Positions 1 through 9,034 of a stretch of DNA of 64,000 nucleotides are shown here, piece after piece (position 1 is the first letter of the stretch; every line of letters begins with the position of its first letter). This stretch comes from VRUE01 sp963822295 (GTDB lineage: Bacteria; Actinomycetota; Thermoleophilia; Solirubrobacterales; 70-9): assembly GCA_963822295.1 (NCBI GenBank), contig CAWGHD010000002.1:2108001-2172000 (forward strand), read 5' to 3'. The notes beneath the pieces were generated by a model. It ran no database searches, was not told where the DNA came from, and worked only from the letters and a program-made list of their open reading frames with translations. Position numbers and translations under genes: made by a program.

Positions 1-2050
1 CGACGAAGAGTCTGCGCGACGGAGAAACTGCCAACCCTCGCGATACCGAGCTGCTGGAGATTTGAAAGGGTGAAGCGGTGTGGGTGCAGTCCGCTTCGTT
101 CCCCGCGGTGTCAAACGCGAGGAGAGCGTAATTCCCGCTACCACCACCGCAGGCCGCCCCGGTTGTGTTGCGCTCGCCAACCTGGAGGTAGTGGTTGACT
201 GGGTCCACAGCGATACCAGCCGGGGTGCCACCGATCTCGATCACCGCATCCCGCGTCGCGCCCGTGCCTTCGACGCTGAAGTCGGCGGTGGTGAATTTCA
301 CCGCGACGGCAGGGAACAGCGGGAGTGCGTAGACGTTGGCCGTGCCCGGGTCTAGCGCGATCGACATCCAGCTCCTGTTGTCCCCGGTCCAGCGGAGATG
401 GTCGAGGACCGCTCCCGAAGAATCGAACCTGGTGATCCGGGCGCCATCGCCTTCCGGCCGGTCGACGACATAGATTGTCCCGCTGTCATCGACAGCGACG
501 CCCTGGTCGTCGGTGCTTTCCCACTGGAACCCACCCACAGGAGGGTTCCCCGAGCCTCCGAAGTTCTGTGCCTCTTTGCACACGTCTCCGGATCCGGCGA
601 CGCACACATTCCCCGTGGTCGTCTGGTTCACACCGATGCCCCACATCCGCTCGAACGCGGCGCCGGGCGTGAACTTCTGTATGCGGCGATTTCCGTTGTC
701 TTGAACGTAGATGGTTCCCAGGGTCGGTCCGGCGGAGTTGTCGACGGCCACTCCGCGGGGTCCGCTCAACTGACCGGACTGATTGCCGGCGGTCCCGGCT
801 TTGCAGACGTCGTTCGTGGGAGCGACCGGAACGCAAACCTCGTAAACGGCGCCACCCGGGGCGATCGTCTGCACGGTCGGGCTAAAGCTGCCGGAGACCG
901 TGACGTTCGGCGACACCGAGGGGACACCAGACGGCTGGGGCGAGGTGAAGCGCCTGGTGCTCTCCTGGGACGATTTGCCTGCCGCGTTTTCGCCCGTTAC
1001 AAGGCATTGGAAGCTGGCAGACGCTTCGAGGTCTGCTTTGGTCGCCGTGTAGGTATCCGTCGTTGCAGCCAAGGTTTCCGTCTCGACGACCGCTCCGTTG
1101 CGCAACCACTGGTAGGTGTAGGCGGTCGGCGAGTTTTGCCAGACGCCGGCGTTACAGGTCATCACGATGTTTTCGCCGCCGACCGACAGCGTCGATCCGG
1201 AAGGCGCGCTGATGCTGCTTGGAGGCAACGGGATAAGCGGCGCGGATTTTGGGACGGCGCCGATGTGCACGGGTGGTTGGTTGAAGCCAACCGTGGAGAT
1301 GGCTCCGGTCGTACTCGTGACCCTGCACTGGAGGGCTTTACCCGAGTCTTCGGCGACCGGCGTGTAACCGGCGGACGTGGCGCCGCCAATCGGCGTGCCG
1401 TTTCGCATCCATTGGAACGTCTTTTCGGTCGCGCTTCCGCCGTCAGAGCAGGTGATTGGGGTGCCGACGGGAAGGCCCAGGCTCTGCAGTTCCCCGGGGA
1501 ACGAAAGCGGCGAGACATCCAGGCCTCCGACCAGTCCACCGCTGAACGTCACGACATACGGAGTGGATCCGGTTTCATCTCCTGGCCCGCCCGCAACCGA
1601 GACCCCGCCTGGGCCAACGTTCGACAGTGCATTCAAAGCCGCTTCGACGGACCCGGCTCCACTGGCAGGAGCGTCGAAAGCGACTGGCGCGGTGTTCTGA
1701 CCATTGAAGTTCAAGCGGAAGGCGCCTCCCACCGCTTTGATCGTCACTTTCTGGACCTCGTTCGCATTCGGCTGGTTGCTCGGCCCACTCGCGACGACGT
1801 CATAGCCGAAGATGCGCACCGAGGTCCCCGTCGCGTCGAACTCCTGGATTCGATTGTTGCCGGTGTCCGCAACGTAGACATGTCCCGTCGCGTTCTCATG
1901 GGCGATGCTGCGCGGAGCGTTCAGCTGGCCGGCAGCGCCTCCGGAGGATCCGAAGGTGAGTTCGTGGACGTTGGTGGCACCCGCCTCGGGGGCGAGAATT
2001 GCCGCCAGTCCGCAGGTGAGCAGGGCACAGATCGTGAGATGACGACGCAC
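1..2050 (-). CDS. Secreted NHL-repeat / Ig-like protein (3' end cut by window edge)
   Basis: The frame stays open to the left edge, so the protein is incomplete (about 683 residues seen). A GTG at 2050 follows AGAAGGAG at good spacing and gives a signal peptide (RRHLTICALLTCGLAAILA). In-frame ATGs at 2071 and 2098 are alternatives, and 2098 would overlap the upstream stop as ATGA. An NHL stretch (VYVADTGNNRIQEF) comes first, then a module starting EVQKVTIKAVGGAFRLNF at about residues 95-180, two Ig-like domains with QWMRNG and QWLRNG strands, and a second NHL propeller from about residue 350 (GTIYVQDNGNRRIQKF, GTIYVVD). It is the third gene of the operon starting at 8,689. The module EVQ... 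recurs, as I recall, in exported actinobacterial proteins. Function is unknown; a surface or extracellular binding role is inferred. Confidence 0.8.
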   Translation of the reverse strand, partial: MRRHLTICALLTCGLAAILAPEAGATNVHELTFGSSGGAAGQLNAPRSIAHENATGHVYVADTGNNRIQEFDATGTSVRIFGYDVVASGPSNQPNANEVQKVTIKAVGGAFRLNFNGQNTAPVAFDAPASGAGSVEAALNALSNVGPGGVSVAGGPGDETGSTPYVVTFSGGLVGGLDVSPLSFPGELQSLGLPVGTPITCSDGGSATEKTFQWMRNGTPIGGATSAGYTPVAEDSGKALQCRVTSTTGAISTVGFNQPPVHIGAVPKSAPLIPLPPSSISAPSGSTLSVGGENIVMTCNAGVWQNSPTAYTYQWLRNGAVVETETLAATTDTYTATKADLEASASFQCLVTGENAAGKSSQESTRRFTSPQPSGVPSVSPNVTVSGSFSPTVQTIAPGGAVYEVCVPVAPTNDVCKAGTAGNQSGQLSGPRGVAVDNSAGPTLGTIYVQDNGNRRIQKFTPGAAFERMWGIGVNQTTTGNVCVAGSGDVCKEAQNFGGSGNPPVGGFQWESTDDQGVAVDDSGTIYVVDRPEGDGARITRFDSSGAVLDHLRWTGDNRSWMSIALDPGTANVYALPLFPAVAVKFTTADFSVEGTGATRDAVIEIGGTPAGIAVDPVNHYLQVGERNTTGAACGGGSGNYALLAFDTAGNEADCTHTASPFQISSSSVSRGLAVSPSRRLFV

Positions 2051-2094
2051 TGATGTGCTCCTTCTGATCATCGCGGGGTTTGGTCGAGTGCTGG

Positions 2095-4887
2095 TCATCG
2101 CTGGCCCGCCTTCCTTGCCTGGTGCTGGTGTCGCTTGCGCTTTTTGGTGCCTGCTTTTCCACAGGCGGGCTTGAGCGCCACCTTCCTTGAGACGACGGCA
2201 CCGTTCTGACCGGTCATTCGGGCGGTGGCCCGCTTCTTGGTCCCGCAGAGCGTTTCGCTGTTCAACAGGAGGCCGCGTTTGCCCCCCTCGAGGTCGAGGA
2301 CGAACTGGGTGACCGGAACGTCCGGGATTGCCTCGAAGGTGCTGCGGAGGCGACCGTTGACGCTGTCGATTTTCGCCGAGAGCTCGACATCCACCTGCCC
2401 CCTCAGGTCAACGACCAGGTCGGGCAGTTTGTTGTTGGACGAGCGCAGGTAAACCGGCCCGGAAAGGGGTGAGTCCAGAAGCGGGGTGGTCGCCGTGGCC
2501 CTGCCGATCTGCGAGCCACCGGGACAGGCTCCCTGGGCGAACTGAACCCTGGTGCAGATCGTCCTGATGTGAGAGTTATCGAGCTGCTCTCCCATCGGCA
2601 GCAGAAGCTGAACCCCGCGCGAGTTCGATTCGCCAAAGCCCGCTCTGAACTTGGCGTGGATCGCGGGGTGGCCGCGGCGCTTGAGCCCACCAGTCAGTTT
2701 CAGCGTGAGCTTCGGGCCATAGGCGAGCGTCCCGCAGTCGGCGACCTGGAAGTGGCTCGAGGCGCTGGATGAGCCGCCCTGGTCGCCGGTGAGCGTGCTG
2801 GTGACCGAGAACGGGTCACAGTTCGTCGGGTTGAGCGAGAACTCCGACCTGTTGAGCGAGACCTGAAGGTGTCGCAACCTGAGCGGGATGCCGTCCAGGA
2901 TCCTCGGGAGCGGATCGGAGACCGCATGGACGCGGGCGCTGACCGGATCGACGAAGATGGCGGTTCTGACGGCGACCACGCCGAGGTCGTATGGGCCTGA
3001 CACCGCCGGGACCACGAACAGGATGCTCAGCGGTGCGCCCTTGTAGGGGCCGGCGAGGAAGGCCCGGCCTGTGACGGTCAGCGGACGCGTGCCCGCGCCG
3101 GCCTCGGTCGAGACCGTTCCGATCTGGCTCGCGACCGGACATGCCGGCGATCCCAGCTCCGTCGCGCCGGTGTAGACCGCGTTCGAGATGGTGGCGAGTG
3201 CAGACTCCGGGCAGTAAGGAACCCCGGCGAGCTTCGCCGTGAAGCCCGGTGGAAGGGTGACTTCGAGGCGGTCGATGAACTGCTCGCCGTCCGCCCTCGA
3301 GGCTTCGAAGCCGAAGTTGGTGAACCTCGCGGCGGTGTTGTTGTCAGATCCTGCCTCCACAACCGGCCCGAAGCCCCTGGAGGGGGGCGGACAGGGCGCG
3401 CCGTTGGGACCGGTGTCAAGGATGAAGAACTGAGTGGCTTTGCGAGATCCGAGCTCGTCGGCGTACGGCTCGAAGGTGGTCTTCACCGGGTAGGTGCCGC
3501 ACTGGGTCGGAGTCGCGAGAACTCCCCGCTCAGAGCCGAACATGTGTAGCTGGGTACGCTGCAGGGGCGCCTGCGGCAGGTCTTCGAACTCGACCGTGAG
3601 CCTGCCGGTGTCGGGATCGGGTCGCACCGACCCGGGAACCTTGACATGCGTTCCGAAGCCATCGGCTGTGATCAGCAGGCGGTAACGGTCCCCGGGCTTC
3701 GGCTCGCCCAGATAGACGGCACCGGGAATGGGAGCCGGTAGTGCCGAGCTGTCGATGATCGAGGTCCCGACCTTCGCAAACTCCGGACATTCGGCAGCGT
3801 CCTCGCTGCCGAACTTGGCCTGTGCGTCAGTGCAAACCACCTTGCCGTCAGCGGCGTTGGGGTTGATCGAGAAGCCCTCGGGCATCTCCACGGTCAGACC
3901 CTTCAGGTAGGAGGGCGACGGGGTGGTGGGGCTCTGGAACTGCGGCACTGTCAGATCGACCTCGAGGCCGGACGCCGTGTCCGTCCAGGTGGTCGTCGGG
4001 TTGGCCGCGAGGCTCGGGTTGAACTGCAGCTGGTCGCAACCCGTCGTCGCCGGGAACGCGGAGATCGCCGACGCCTGCAGGTTGTCGTAGGAGGTGGTCG
4101 TGGCGGTGGCGGTCAGCGGGCCAACGCATGTCGTCGGGCTCGAGACCAGCGGGCCTGGGAGCGAGTCCGATTTGGTCGGAGGGTTGAAACTTCCTTCCTG
4201 CCAGATCGAGCAGCTCGACGTCGGGGGCATGATGTCGTTCTTCATCTGCTCCCATGCTTCCTCTCCGCCCGCGTTGCACTCCCATTGGCCCGCCCGGGAT
4301 CCGGGTGTCAAACGCACCGGGTCGTGGACCGGATCGGCAGGGACGCCCCACAGGTACTGGTCGAAGACGGCGGGTGACCCGAACTGAGTGATCGACTTGG
4401 TTTCGGCGTTGAGTCCGAAATCTCCCCCGGTCCTCGCGCTGAGCTCGATGTAGACCGGCGCGAGACCCAGGAACGGCACGTAGAAGGCCAGTAACCCCGC
4501 CTGGTCGGGAGAGGGCTGCATGTTGTAGATCGGCGAGACGAAGGTAAATCCCGCCAGTGAGAGAACCGTGTGCTCGAGCCCGACCTGCGAGGAGGGCGGG
4601 CACTGCTTTCTCGAGAACTGCTCCGACGTGCAGGTCGGAACAACGTGGGGGTTTCCGATGAAGCCTGCGGGGAATTCGACGCGGACGTCTCGCGGCGCCT
4701 CTTCGCCGATGGCGTTTTCTTTCACTTTGATGTGAACCGAGAGGTTCGGGTGGCCGCCCGCCTGAGAGCTGGTGGTCGTCGCAGAGAACTCGACGAGCGG
4801 TGCGACGGCGGATGCGGAATCGGCACGCAGCGCCACCGTCGCGAGCATTGCGGCTAGCACCCAAGCGGTCAGCTTCAGCTTGCCCAT
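2095..4887 (-). CDS. Type A four-module secreted protein, copy A1
   Basis: 930 residues from the ATG at 4887, chosen over 4923 because GGGGAG precedes it by 8 bases and the signal peptide (MGKLKLTAWVLAAMLATVALRADSASA) then starts correctly. I do not recognise a named domain. The protein consists of about four related modules of roughly 200 residues, each with a phrase like LPAGF/GNP, a Cys, a CP..SQIG motif, a VYL strand and a short LP or P..C close (FIGNPHVVPTC; NPNAADGKVVC; CPVASQIGTVST; GPYDLGVV; NPTNCDPF). The tail is strongly basic (GTKKRKRHQHQARKAGQR). Two paralogues lie at 12,628 and 19,842. It follows a type B gene whose stop is only 28 bases upstream. Exported and probably wall- or surface-associated; biochemical role unknown. 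Confidence 0.85.
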   Translation of the reverse strand: MGKLKLTAWVLAAMLATVALRADSASAVAPLVEFSATTTSSQAGGHPNLSVHIKVKENAIGEEAPRDVRVEFPAGFIGNPHVVPTCTSEQFSRKQCPPSSQVGLEHTVLSLAGFTFVSPIYNMQPSPDQAGLLAFYVPFLGLAPVYIELSARTGGDFGLNAETKSITQFGSPAVFDQYLWGVPADPVHDPVRLTPGSRAGQWECNAGGEEAWEQMKNDIMPPTSSCSIWQEGSFNPPTKSDSLPGPLVSSPTTCVGPLTATATTTSYDNLQASAISAFPATTGCDQLQFNPSLAANPTTTWTDTASGLEVDLTVPQFQSPTTPSPSYLKGLTVEMPEGFSINPNAADGKVVCTDAQAKFGSEDAAECPEFAKVGTSIIDSSALPAPIPGAVYLGEPKPGDRYRLLITADGFGTHVKVPGSVRPDPDTGRLTVEFEDLPQAPLQRTQLHMFGSERGVLATPTQCGTYPVKTTFEPYADELGSRKATQFFILDTGPNGAPCPPPSRGFGPVVEAGSDNNTAARFTNFGFEASRADGEQFIDRLEVTLPPGFTAKLAGVPYCPESALATISNAVYTGATELGSPACPVASQIGTVSTEAGAGTRPLTVTGRAFLAGPYKGAPLSILFVVPAVSGPYDLGVVAVRTAIFVDPVSARVHAVSDPLPRILDGIPLRLRHLQVSLNRSEFSLNPTNCDPFSVTSTLTGDQGGSSSASSHFQVADCGTLAYGPKLTLKLTGGLKRRGHPAIHAKFRAGFGESNSRGVQLLLPMGEQLDNSHIRTICTRVQFAQGACPGGSQIGRATATTPLLDSPLSGPVYLRSSNNKLPDLVVDLRGQVDVELSAKIDSVNGRLRSTFEAIPDVPVTQFVLDLEGGKRGLLLNSETLCGTKKRATARMTGQNGAVVSRKVALKPACGKAGTKKRKRHQHQARKAGQR

Positions 4888-4915
4888 CGTCGTCGCTCCC
4901 CCGATCGTCTGGTTC

Positions 4916-7900
4916 CTATCCACGGTGCTCGCCCCCCTTGCGGCTCGAAGTACCTCGTGCTGACTTGCGCTTCTTCTGCCGCTTCTTCACGCACCTGCCG
5001 CCCTTGCGCACCTTGCCTCGTGGGCATTTCTTGGCGGCGGAGAGGTTTCCGCTGCCGATATTCGCCCCCGATCCGATCCGGACCGGATCGGTGGAGGCAC
5101 TACTCGGGCCGTGGCATTCGTCGGCGGCGGCACACGGAAGCGGCGGCGGATCGAGCGGGAAGCCTCCATTGGTGCGAGCGGTGAAGTACTTGAGCGTGGT
5201 CCCGTTCAGATCCTGCCCGACGAAGGTCTCGTAGGCACCGAAGAAAACATCGATTCCGTCGGCGCTGACGCCGATCAGGCCAACCGGGAAGAACGAGGAG
5301 TTCTGCACCGTCCCCGTGCCGGTGGTGATCAGCTGAGGCCGGCCCTCGACGTACTCGTAGACATCGTTGAGGCCGTTCACGTCCCGAGGCACCAGCGAGT
5401 CTTTGGTGGTGAAGAAGGAGCGGCCGTCGTCGGTGATGAAGCGACCGTTCTGACTACCGATCACATCCCCATTCGGCGGATTCCCGCTCGGGTTGCAGGA
5501 GACACAGACAAGCTGGCCCGTCGCGGGTTCGAAGGTGTACATCTGCTGGGTGGCTTGGTTCTCGTAGGTGGTGATCTTCGATGCCGTAATGAACGCAGCT
5601 GCGTGCCCGTCGGGTGTGACCTGAAGGCGCGTCAGCGGATTACTCTGCGACAGGGTGGCGACGAACACGACTGCTCCGGCACGACTGGCGTAGAGGTTCT
5701 TCTGACCGAGCTCCGCACGGGGGTCGGTTGTCAGCACCTCGGCCGAGTAGAAGTAGATGTCACCCGCGTCCTGTGCGAAAGAGAAGTCCGTTGACGGCTG
5801 AGGTTGACCGACGGCCGCGCCGAATCGTTCCGCCGCGGGGACTACTTCGACGCTGCAGTTCGTGGAACCGCAGGTACTGGCGTTTCCGGCGCCGGCGCCG
5901 GCAGAGAGCCTGGTGACCGCTCCCCCGCCCGCCTCGGTCCACATGAAGAGATCGGTCCTGTTGTCGGTGTCATCGGCCGTGATCTGTTCAGAGGAGGTGA
6001 AGAAGACCTTGGAGCCGTCAGCAGTCATCCCCTCGAACCTGACGCCGACGTTTGTCCCGTCCTGCCGTTCAGAGACGTCGAAGTGCTCGGTCTGATCAAC
6101 CGTCATGTAGAGGCGTGTGCCGCCGGGCCCGCTCGTCGACATCAGGATGTGCGAACCGTCCCTGGAGACCGCGGGGATCCGGATGAAGCCGTCCCCGGAC
6201 GCAATATCTCCACCCTGGGCGGTTTTTGAGACGACGGTGACCGTTCCGGTCTCGATGTCGTTGTCGTAGACGGAGCCCGGCGAGGAGGTCAGGCCGCCGG
6301 GAGCGAAGGCGATGTTGCCACTCGAGAACGCGTAGTGGCTGAAGTCCGGCGATGGCCTGAAGTCACCAAAGAGGGTAAGACCATTTTCGACGCCTTCAAC
6401 GTTCGTCGGCCACCTTTCGAGGACGGATCCGAAGTTGTCCACCACGAACGGCGAATAGGATTCTTCACCGAGGCCATTGACTTGTCTGGGCCAGCTCAGA
6501 AAGCGGGTCAGCTCTGTGTTGGACCTCATGTCGGACGGTTCCCCTCCGATGATTCCCGTCCCCGGGGGACCACCTGAACTGAGCTGCTCCGACGCAGGCA
6601 GGCCGACGAAGCGGCTTTTCCAACCTTCGCTTGAGCGGGTCGAGACATAGAGGTCTCCAAGTCCGTTCGGCGGATTGCCGGCGTCCGGGGCGATCCCGAG
6701 AAGGCCGACCCAGCCGAAGCGCCCGGACGGGTTGGCCCCGAGTGGCACCGGAGGCGCCTCCGGGATGATCAGGATTCCGTTGGCGTTCGCCGGGGTCACC
6801 AACTCGTAGGCGCGACAATCAGGCAAATAGGCACCGCGCGTCTGCTGCCGCACCCTTGAGTTGGGGCAGGCGGAGGGGAAAAAGTTGAAAGTCTGATCCG
6901 GCGTCGTTGTCGTCCCCAACGCGTTCGTCGCTTTGAGGCGGAAGTGGTAGTCCACCCCGGTCAACCCGCTGACTGGGGCCGAGACGTTGCTCGGGTTTGC
7001 GCTGGCTTTGAGCTCCCCCGCCGGAACCGGGGCGACCTCGCCGTATGCGGGGGTTTTCCCGTATTCGAACTGGTAGGTCGTGTTCAGCGAATTCGGATTG
7101 ATGCTCGCTCTCAGAACCGCGCTGTTGGCCGTCACTTCAGAGGCAAAGACGCCGTTCACCGACGGCGGCTGAGTCGTCGAGAAGACCTGGTCGGGCGATT
7201 TGTTCTCACCATTGGCGTTCCCCACCACCAAACGGAAGTGGTAGGTCGTCGCTTTTTTGAGGCCGGAAAGCGGGGCGGTGACATCGGTCGCTTCGGTGAA
7301 GTTGGGGACAGGCGAACAGGGAGCAGTCAAGCCATAGCTCTGCGAGGTTCCGTATTCGAATTTGCAGGTGGTGATGTCGCCGCGACCGAGTGGATCGACT
7401 TTTCCAGTCAGCGTCGCTTCGGTTTGCCCGAGACCTGTCGAAGTGCTGGTCCGGACACCCGGGACATTGGCGCTGAAGACCGCCACGTTGCCGGCCCCGG
7501 TGTTGGCGACGTAGACATCGTCGGAGAAAGTGTTGATCGAAAGTCCCCGAGCGCCGTTGAGCTGACCAGAGCCGAACGAGTTGAGCGCGGCGCCGCCTTC
7601 GGGCCCGTAGTGGGTGACCACTTTCCCGCCTCCGACAAGGTCACCGGGCTGCGTTTGATGACCTTCCTGAACCAGAAAAATGTCGTTGCCGCCCAGATCG
7701 ACGTTGATCCCGATCGGCCCGCTATTGTCGTTGCCAGGGTCGCTGATGACACCGGGGAGCCCTTTTCCATCAAAATTGACTTTCCCGACGCCGTTCGATT
7801 CCAGGTACCCGGATCCGGTGAAGTACAGGTAGTAGCTGTGGAACGTCGAGTCGACGGCCATTCCGCCGGCGATGAACACAGTGGTGTTGCCTCCGATCGC

Positions 7901-8689
7901 CTGCTGGTTGCCGGCGCCGAGGCTGTACTGAGTCTGGTGGGATCCGTCATGGGCAAAACGCATTGCCCGATTTCCGCCGCAGGCGTAATAGAGACGTCCG
8001 AGGCTGTCAACGGTCAGGCCCCCCGTGCCGTACTGTGCGACCGCAGAAGAGGCGTTGCAGGGCCCATTTTCCGATTCGGCACCGACCAGGCTCCCGTTCT
8101 TGAGCGGCGCCGCATCTCCCCACCCTTGATCCAGGTTGCCCTCCGAGTCGAACTTCTGGATCCGATCGGCGCTGTCTGGATCGGTCGGGGCGTTGACGCC
8201 ACTATCGGTTGCGACGCTTCCGAGCTCCCCGACGTACACGCTGCCGGCCGAGGGGCTGTCCGAGTTGTCGACCGCGATGAAGTGAGCATGGGCGAACATT
8301 CCCGGCGAGGTGCCCTGCGTGCCGGGACCGCAGGTGTCGCCAGACGCCGCGGTACAGATGTCGCCGCCGGTCGTGACGTTGACGTCGCGACCGAACATGA
8401 GGATGAAGTTCCCGGCTCCATCGAACTTGACGACGCGGTTGTTCCCCTGGCCGTCGGTGTTCGTATAGAAGTCGTCGTCGTCAACGACGTAGATGTCGCC
8501 GGTCGCCTGATCAATGGCGACGTCCCGCGGCATGTCGAGCGCATTGGTGCCCGACCCGGTGATCGTCGTTTTGAAGGCGTGTTCCGGGGCGGCCTGAGCC
8601 ACGACCGGCAGGAGGACGAGGCTGACGAGCGCCACTGAAAGGACGACGACGAAGCGGGGCACGGACCATGCCGAGGCGTGGCGTCTCAC
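4916..8689 (-). CDS. Type B secreted NHL/Fn3/TolB-propeller protein, copy B1
   Basis: 1257 residues from a GTG preceded by AGGAGGAG. The signal peptide is residues 1-33. An NHL-type propeller follows (to about 400: GDIYVVDDDDFYTN, NRVVKF), then two fibronectin-III-like domains (about 412-507 and 510-604, each with TxYxFEYG and TTYHFRL strands). Next is the signature CPNSRVRQQT...DCRAYELV near 608, and a TolB/WD40-like propeller (DGSKVFFTSSEQ, DGRSFFTTKDSLV) reaching about 1180. The end carries CVSCNPSG, PCAAADECHG and a basic tail with CPRGKVRKGGRCVKK. First gene of its operon; the predicted promoter is at 8867-8895, which implies a leader of about 170 nt. Probably an exported binding or scaffold protein; no catalytic motif seen. 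Confidence 0.88.
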   Translation of the reverse strand: MRRHASAWSVPRFVVVLSVALVSLVLLPVVAQAAPEHAFKTTITGSGTNALDMPRDVAIDQATGDIYVVDDDDFYTNTDGQGNNRVVKFDGAGNFILMFGRDVNVTTGGDICTAASGDTCGPGTQGTSPGMFAHAHFIAVDNSDSPSAGSVYVGELGSVATDSGVNAPTDPDSADRIQKFDSEGNLDQGWGDAAPLKNGSLVGAESENGPCNASSAVAQYGTGGLTVDSLGRLYYACGGNRAMRFAHDGSHQTQYSLGAGNQQAIGGNTTVFIAGGMAVDSTFHSYYLYFTGSGYLESNGVGKVNFDGKGLPGVISDPGNDNSGPIGINVDLGGNDIFLVQEGHQTQPGDLVGGGKVVTHYGPEGGAALNSFGSGQLNGARGLSINTFSDDVYVANTGAGNVAVFSANVPGVRTSTSTGLGQTEATLTGKVDPLGRGDITTCKFEYGTSQSYGLTAPCSPVPNFTEATDVTAPLSGLKKATTYHFRLVVGNANGENKSPDQVFSTTQPPSVNGVFASEVTANSAVLRASINPNSLNTTYQFEYGKTPAYGEVAPVPAGELKASANPSNVSAPVSGLTGVDYHFRLKATNALGTTTTPDQTFNFFPSACPNSRVRQQTRGAYLPDCRAYELVTPANANGILIIPEAPPVPLGANPSGRFGWVGLLGIAPDAGNPPNGLGDLYVSTRSSEGWKSRFVGLPASEQLSSGGPPGTGIIGGEPSDMRSNTELTRFLSWPRQVNGLGEESYSPFVVDNFGSVLERWPTNVEGVENGLTLFGDFRPSPDFSHYAFSSGNIAFAPGGLTSSPGSVYDNDIETGTVTVVSKTAQGGDIASGDGFIRIPAVSRDGSHILMSTSGPGGTRLYMTVDQTEHFDVSERQDGTNVGVRFEGMTADGSKVFFTSSEQITADDTDNRTDLFMWTEAGGGAVTRLSAGAGAGNASTCGSTNCSVEVVPAAERFGAAVGQPQPSTDFSFAQDAGDIYFYSAEVLTTDPRAELGQKNLYASRAGAVVFVATLSQSNPLTRLQVTPDGHAAAFITASKITTYENQATQQMYTFEPATGQLVCVSCNPSGNPPNGDVIGSQNGRFITDDGRSFFTTKDSLVPRDVNGLNDVYEYVEGRPQLITTGTGTVQNSSFFPVGLIGVSADGIDVFFGAYETFVGQDLNGTTLKYFTARTNGGFPLDPPPLPCAAADECHGPSSASTDPVRIGSGANIGSGNLSAAKKCPRGKVRKGGRCVKKRQKKRKSARGTSSRKGGEHRG

Positions 8690-8799
8690 GAATCTCTCTC
8701 CTCCTGCCGCTCCCCTTTTCCGTTCCCGCCTTTGCTTCAGCGGACCCTGGTTGGGGATCGACCTCTCGTTGTTCGCACGCTCCCTGGCGGCGACCTATC

Positions 8800-8820
8800 T
8801 CTCTCCTGCCTTTGGAACAC
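8800..8820 (-). other. Conserved 5'-leader block
   Basis: On the minus strand this reads GTGTTCCAAAGGCAGGAGAGA. A near-identical block (one extra A and two substitutions) sits at 28773-28792, at nearly the same distance (44-46 bases) downstream of the -10 element of the matching promoter. The rest of the two leaders has diverged much more. It may be an RNA structural element, a protein site, or the remnant of duplication. Confidence 0.4.
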
Positions 8821-8866
8821 GGCCGATTCCCGTCGTTGCGGGAGGGCTGTCTCCAACGGCCCGGGT

Positions 8867-8895
8867 ATTAGAACATAGACGGACCAACATGTCAA
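8867..8895 (-). promoter_or_regulatory. Regulon promoter, site 1 (drives the operon from 8,689)
   Basis: Minus strand: TTGACA at 8895-8890, a 17-base spacer, then TCTAAT at 8872-8867. The spacer holds GGTCC and TATGTT. Three other 29-bp copies in the window share 20 invariant positions. It lies in the 345-bp gap between B1 and the divergent tandem TetR gene, the rest of which holds the B1 leader and no visible gene. The conserved spacer is more than a sigma factor needs, so an operator overlapping the promoter is inferred. Confidence 0.75.
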
Positions 8896-9034
8896 GAGAC
8901 GCATGTGTCTATGCCTGTGGCGTGTGCCTGAATCCCGCACGGAGACTGGAATAGCCAGATCGTCGGAAAGGAACGGCGGGGCTAATTGCGAACCGCGTCG
9001 TACCATGAAACGTCGGTGTTCATCAAGGAGGGGT

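Noticed and set aside
398..2053. 551-codon plus-strand open frame
   Set aside because: Antisense to the NHL/Ig-like protein, which has a signal peptide, domains and a ribosome site; Arg/Gly-rich composition is typical of a shadow frame in GC-rich DNA.
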